Assembly (NCBI GenBank): GCA_900545935.1
Contig: URAP01000002.1
Span: 62,001 to 126,000, forward strand
Direction of reading: 5' to 3'
DNA length: 64,000 nucleotides
DNA from: an uncultured Eubacteriales bacterium
Lineage (GTDB): Bacteria > Bacillota > Clostridia > Oscillospirales > CAG-272
The position numbers and the translations under genes are program-made. Numbering within the stretch: the first letter of the stretch is position 1; every line of letters begins with the position of its first letter. The notes under the pieces were generated by a model, which saw only the letters and a list, made by a program, of their open reading frames with translations, ran no database searches and was not told where the DNA came from. Shown piece by piece: positions 61,166 to 64,000 of this stretch.

Positions 61166-61720
61166 TCAGATAGACATGATCTCTTTCTTCTTAGCCTCGG
61201 TAAGCGAGTCGATCTCCTTGATGTACTTATCGGTCAGATCCTGAACAGCCTTTTCGGACTGCTTTACCTCGTCCTCGGTCATCTCGTTTGCCTTCTTCAT
61301 CTCCTTGCAGCGGTCGTTTGCGTCACGGCGGATATTGCGAATAGCGACCTTTGCCTCCTCGCCGAGCTTCTCGGTCTGCTTTGTGACCTCGCGGCGGCGC
61401 TCCTCGTTGAGCGCGGGGAAGCAGAGACGGATGACCTTGCCGTCGTCGATAGGGGTAATACCGAGATCGGATGCCTGGATAGCCTTGCCGATATCCTTAA
61501 GGAGTTTGGCCTCCCACGGCTGAATTACGATAGTGCGAGCATCGGTGACCTTGACCTCCGCTACGTTGTTTATGGGCGTGGGGCTGCCGTAGTAATCAAC
61601 ATTTATCTTGGCAAGAAGCGAAGGATTTGCTCTGCCTACACGAATACCGTCGAGATCTTCCTCGTATACGGATATAGACTTTTTCATTCTTGCTTCAAAT
61701 TCTTTGGTATCAAGTTTCAT
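61166..61720 (-). CDS. frr: Ribosome recycling factor
   Basis: RRF splits post-termination ribosomes together with EF-G. The 184-residue protein has the three-helix/beta architecture with VGRANPSLLAKINVDYYGSP near 30-49, IQPWEAKLLKDI near 75-86 and FPALNEERRREVTK near 103-116. Length 184-185 is standard. The start is supported by GAGGAG 8 bases upstream. pyrH is 48 bases before it. Confidence 0.98.
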   Translation of the reverse strand: MKLDTKEFEARMKKSISVYEEDLDGIRVGRANPSLLAKINVDYYGSPTPINNVAEVKVTDARTIVIQPWEAKLLKDIGKAIQASDLGITPIDDGKVIRLCFPALNEERRREVTKQTEKLGEEAKVAIRNIRRDANDRCKEMKKANEMTEDEVKQSEKAVQDLTDKYIKEIDSLTEAKKKEIMSI

Positions 61721-61768
61721 TTCAATTTTCTCCTCAATTATTTTAAAATATGTGATTATTTATATCTG

Positions 61769-62482
61769 TCAACCGGATATCTCGGTTCCGATTGCAGCGC
61801 CGTTTACAACGCGCAGAATATTATCGGGATCGTCGAGACCGAAAATAACTATCGGCAGGTCATTATCCTTGGCAAGAGTTGCGGCGGTGGAGTCGATAAC
61901 GGTAAGCTGATGCTCGAGCATATACATATGCGAAATAGATGCAAGACGCTCGGCATTCGGATCCTTGCGTGGGTCGGCGGTGTAAACAGCGTCGATATTC
62001 TTCGCCATAAGAACGGCATCGCAGTTCGTCTCAACGGCATAATGCACAGCGGCGGTATCGGTAGAAAAGAAGGGTCTGCCGAGTCCGCAGCCGTAGATAA
62101 CTACCTTGCCCTTTTCGAGATGGTGAACGGCGCGATTGCGGATATAAGGCTCGGCTATCTCGTGCATGGCAATAGCGGTCATTACGCGGGTGGTAATACC
62201 GAGATGCTCAAGCACATCTGATATGGCAAGCGCATTTATCGTGGTAGCAAGCATACCCATGTGATCCGCACGGGTTCTATCCATATCGGCGCCCATTCTG
62301 CCGCGCCAGATGTTTCCCGCGCCGACAACGATTGATACCTGAACTCCCTCGTCGAGACAGCTGCGGACATTTTCTCCGACACGCTTTATAAAGCCGTAGT
62401 CAAGGATAGAGCCGTCTGATGCGAGCGCCTCGCCGGAGAGCTTTAAGAGAACACGTTTGTACTTGGGTGTATTGCTATTCAT
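61769..62482 (-). CDS. pyrH: UMP kinase
   Basis: PyrH phosphorylates UMP to UDP, the first step to all pyrimidine nucleotides, and supplies UDP-sugars. The 237-residue amino-acid-kinase-fold protein has LLKLSGEALAS near 13-23, VVGAGNIWRGR near 55-65 and MGMLATTINALAI near 77-89, with DNDLPIVIF near the end. ATG 62482 is chosen: GGCGG lies 7 bases upstream; the in-frame TTG at 62500 has no site of its own. It is first of the cluster, behind a TTTACA/TAAAAT promoter. Confidence 0.97.
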   Translation of the reverse strand: MNSNTPKYKRVLLKLSGEALASDGSILDYGFIKRVGENVRSCLDEGVQVSIVVGAGNIWRGRMGADMDRTRADHMGMLATTINALAISDVLEHLGITTRVMTAIAMHEIAEPYIRNRAVHHLEKGKVVIYGCGLGRPFFSTDTAAVHYAVETNCDAVLMAKNIDAVYTADPRKDPNAERLASISHMYMLEHQLTVIDSTAATLAKDNDLPIVIFGLDDPDNILRVVNGAAIGTEISG

Positions 62483-62603
62483 AGTTATTCCGCCTTTCAA
62501 CGCAAATATTCTGTTTACAGTGTCAAGGATGCCATGCCTCCCTCTCGCACATTCGGTGCGGTCGGGAACGCCTGCCGATAGGTTTGCATACGCAGCTATG
62601 ATG

Positions 62604-62632
62604 ATTTTACATGAAAAAGCTCGTTTTGTAAA
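62604..62632 (-). promoter_or_regulatory. Promoter of the pyrH-polC cluster
   Basis: Minus strand TTTACA (62627-62632) and TAAAAT (62604-62609), spacer 17 bp, about 122 bases before the pyrH start. The leader holds a small CGCAC/GTGCG hairpin near 62540-62560. The rest of the 62483-62821 gap shows no gene. Confidence 0.7.
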
Positions 62633-62802
62633 TAGTAAAATTCAATAATTTGCAGTTATTTAATATATTTTTACCTCAATATTATATTGATCCGAAGAGC
62701 ATCTGCTGCGGCAAGCGCACTTATTCGTAGGTGGTACGTTGAGAGACAGTATATTAAAAGAACGCCTGCAGCTTTATAACTGACACACCGTGCAAGCTGC
62801 AA

Positions 62803-62832
62803 ACAGCGGCAAAACAGCGGCAAAAAGCGGCA
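62803..62832. repeat. Three direct copies of an AGCGGCAAAA-type unit
   Basis: The 9-10 base unit AGCGGCAAAA is repeated three times, the last copy running into the terminator stem of the tRNA-Lys gene. Possibly a trace of terminator duplication. Confidence 0.5.
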
Positions 62833-62858
62833 GACGCCTTTCGGTGCCTGCCGCTTTT
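62822..62858 (-). terminator. Intrinsic terminator of tRNA-Lys
   Basis: On the minus strand AAAAAGCGGCAGGCACC pairs with GGCGTCTGCCGCTTTTT around a GAAA tetraloop, with a small mismatch. The stem begins immediately after the encoded CCA. Confidence 0.88.
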
Positions 62859-62934
62859 TGGTGCTCCATCGGAGATTCGAACTCCGGACCCCTTGATTAA
62901 AAGTCAAGTGCTCTACCGGCTGAGCTAATGGGGC
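62859..62934 (-). tRNA. tRNA-Lys (anticodon UUU)
   Basis: A 76-base cloverleaf with encoded CCA. D arm GCTC/GAGC, anticodon stem CTTGA/TCAAG with loop CTTTTAA (anticodon TTT), T arm CGGAG/CTCCG with TTCGAAT. The acceptor stem GCCCCAT pairs with ATGGAGC except for a C3-A70 mismatch. A strong promoter lies upstream and a terminator directly abuts it. Confidence 0.93.
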
Positions 62935-62953
62935 GCATATCACGTACCTATAT

Positions 62954-62982
62954 ATGATAGCATACCTCGTCGTTTTTGTCAA
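62954..62982 (-). promoter_or_regulatory. Promoter of tRNA-Lys
   Basis: Minus strand TTGACA (62977-62982) and TATCAT (62954-62959), 17-bp spacer, about 20 bases before the mature tRNA 5' end. Confidence 0.75.
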
Positions 62983-63032
62983 GGACTTTTTTTCGACAAG
63001 AAACGATCGAAAAAAACGACAGCCTAAATATG

Positions 63033-63069
63033 AAAAACGGACCCGCCGCGATCCGGCGCGGCAGGTCCG
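63033..63069 (-). terminator. Intrinsic terminator after the GH89 gene
   Basis: CGGACC...GGTCCG with inner GCCGCG/CGCGGC arms, one mismatch, then TTTTTC on the minus strand. It follows the GH89 stop codon by about 35 bases. Confidence 0.85.
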
Positions 63070-63102
63070 ATGCATCACTTAGATATCATGTGTTCCGAAA
63101 TA

Positions 63103-64000
63103 TTATATCTTGTCCTTATAGCGGTCGATCATCTCGAAAACATAGTCAGGCTCGACCTCGGGCAGCTCGATAGGCTCGGTGCTTGCCACCCACGCAGCCT
63201 CCCAATCTCCGAGCTTGGTATAAAAATCGTCGGCATGCCAGATGATACGATTTTCAAAGACCGGGAGAGTATCCTCGTATGCGGGATAGTCAAAGCCCTC
63301 CTTTGCCTTTTCATCAAGCATGGCAAAGAACTTCTCCCAGCGCGGGATATGGTAGGAGCCGATAAGCCCTGCCCATTCCTTCCACGCATAGTCGAAGAGC
63401 AGGCTGTTCTGCTCGTTGCCCCAGATGGTTATCTGAATTCTTGCGTTATACTCGTAGAGATCACGCTCTGCGTCGGTCGTTCCGTGTGCGCGCGCGTCCG
63501 CTATCCACTTTTGAATAGTCCATTCGGGACGTACGGCGAGCATGCGGTCGATATCTCCGAGCAGCGCGACGAAATCGCGCGAGCGTGCTCTGAAATCGTC
63601 GTAGCGGCGCTCGATATATGCCGTACTGACCTCGGCATAGAGCTTCTGCGCGTAGTTGGAAAGCAGCTGACGGCAGAAGTCGTTCATGTCATAGAGATAG
63701 CCCTCTGTCTCGGAATCGGTCTCGCGCAGCAGGTCGATTATCTGAAGCATGATGCTGTTATCGTAGTGAATCTCGAAGCTGTCGCAGGGGCCTGTTCCGC
63801 GCAGGCGCAGACACGGACGTGTGCAGAGCACCGTTCCGCGCTCGACATAGTCGGTTCCTGGAACGTATACATGGTCGAGCAGGAGCTTCCATGCTGCCTT
63901 TGCATTCTTTGCGGCATCACCGCTAACACCGTAGCGGCGCTCGATATATGCGTCTATCCACTCATACGGATCGACGGAATCGCTGCGTGTGAGCATCTCG
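63103..64000 (-). CDS. GH89 alpha-N-acetylglucosaminidase, C-terminal part
   Basis: The last ~299 residues of an enzyme that removes terminal alpha-linked GlcNAc, as on gastric mucin and heparan sulfate-derived glycans; the gene starts outside the window. The all-helical C-terminal NAGLU domain is recognisable: YDMNDFCRQLLSNYAQKLY near 100-118, LGDIDRMLAVRPEW near 145-158, WIADARAHGTT near 163-173, YEYNARIQITIWG near 182-194 and YAWKEWAGLIGSYHIPRWE near 203-221. The catalytic Glu residues lie upstream of the window. Context is consistent with a gut glycan degrader, together with the GH36 gene. Confidence 0.88.
   Translation of the reverse strand, partial: EMLTRSDSVDPYEWIDAYIERRYGVSGDAAKNAKAAWKLLLDHVYVPGTDYVERGTVLCTRPCLRLRGTGPCDSFEIHYDNSIMLQIIDLLRETDSETEGYLYDMNDFCRQLLSNYAQKLYAEVSTAYIERRYDDFRARSRDFVALLGDIDRMLAVRPEWTIQKWIADARAHGTTDAERDLYEYNARIQITIWGNEQNSLLFDYAWKEWAGLIGSYHIPRWEKFFAMLDEKAKEGFDYPAYEDTLPVFENRIIWHADDFYTKLGDWEAAWVASTEPIELPEVEPDYVFEMIDRYKDKI

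Noticed and set aside
62803..62832. Short direct repeats near tRNA-Lys considered as attachment site or CRISPR
   Set aside because: Units are about 10 bases, have no spacers of constant length, and no integrase or cas gene is present.

Overview
The window looks like a chromosomal segment of an anaerobic, low-to-mid-GC Firmicute of class Clostridia, probably an uncultured gut Oscillospirales- or Christensenellales-like bacterium. The evidence is a PolC-type DNA polymerase III, the conserved Firmicutes order pyrH-frr-uppS-cdsA-dxr-rseP-ispG-polC, a SpoVB-like flippase, DUF4830 and DUF6472 proteins typical of Clostridia, the MEP isoprenoid route, and strong AGGAGG-type ribosome binding sites. 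Genus cannot be decided from the sequence alone.

Layout. (1) 1-3720, plus strand: the 3' end of a SpoVB-like flippase, then tsaE and tsaB (tRNA t6A modification), rpiB and an SGNH hydrolase, ending at a bidirectional terminator. (2) 3770-22303, minus strand: a surface-polysaccharide locus of 15 genes read from a TTGACA/TAAAAT promoter at 22.3 kb. It holds a DegT aminotransferase, an initiating phosphoglycosyl transferase, GT2 and GT4 glycosyltransferases, a UDP-sugar 6-dehydrogenase, a Wzy-like polymerase/ligase, a Wzx-like flippase, a pyruvyl transferase, an unusual Fe-S/F420-dehydrogenase-beta plus polysaccharide-deacetylase fusion, and the capE-capG-capF module for UDP-N-acetyl-L-fucosamine. 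The stretch at about 7.3-12 kb is clearly richer in A+T. (3) 22.5-22.8 kb: a short relic of a MATE efflux gene between two intrinsic terminators. (4) 22.9-36.4 kb, mainly plus strand: cyclophilin, a glycerol-1-phosphate dehydrogenase homologue, a YhaO/YhaN-type nuclease-ATPase pair with a HAD nucleotidase between them, a P-type ATPase, and two adjacent translationally coupled MutS-family ATPases. A DUF4830 gene lies on the minus strand. (5) 36.6-42.3 kb: a second SGNH hydrolase, and a divergent plus-strand run of DUF6472, deoC, a YbaK-type editing protein, an AEC transporter and a GH36 alpha-galactosidase. (6) 42.3-50.6 kb, minus strand: a secreted 2004-residue RHS/YD-repeat protein whose C-terminal tip is broken by two frame changes, followed by two membrane proteins of unknown function. 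(7) 50.6-62.6 kb, minus strand: the conserved pyrH-to-polC housekeeping cluster with its own promoter and terminator. (8) 62.8-64.0 kb, minus strand: tRNA-Lys(UUU) and the C-terminal part of a GH89 alpha-N-acetylglucosaminidase.

How it fits together. The polysaccharide locus encodes most of a Wzx/Wzy-type pathway: a sugar-1-phosphate is loaded on undecaprenyl phosphate, extended by the glycosyltransferases, modified by pyruvyl transfer and perhaps deacetylation, flipped and polymerised. No Wzz or tyrosine-kinase chain-length genes are in view. UppS and CdsA from the housekeeping cluster supply the lipid carrier precursor and CDP-diacylglycerol; Dxr and IspG supply isoprenoid precursors. The GH36 and GH89 enzymes point to use of alpha-galactosides and host glycans.

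The strongest leads are the Fe-S/deacetylase fusion, the disrupted RHS tip, the tandem non-canonical MutS pair, the glycerol-1-phosphate dehydrogenase and the MATE relic. I do not see one clearly new multi-gene system such as a CRISPR array, transposon, prophage or BGC.
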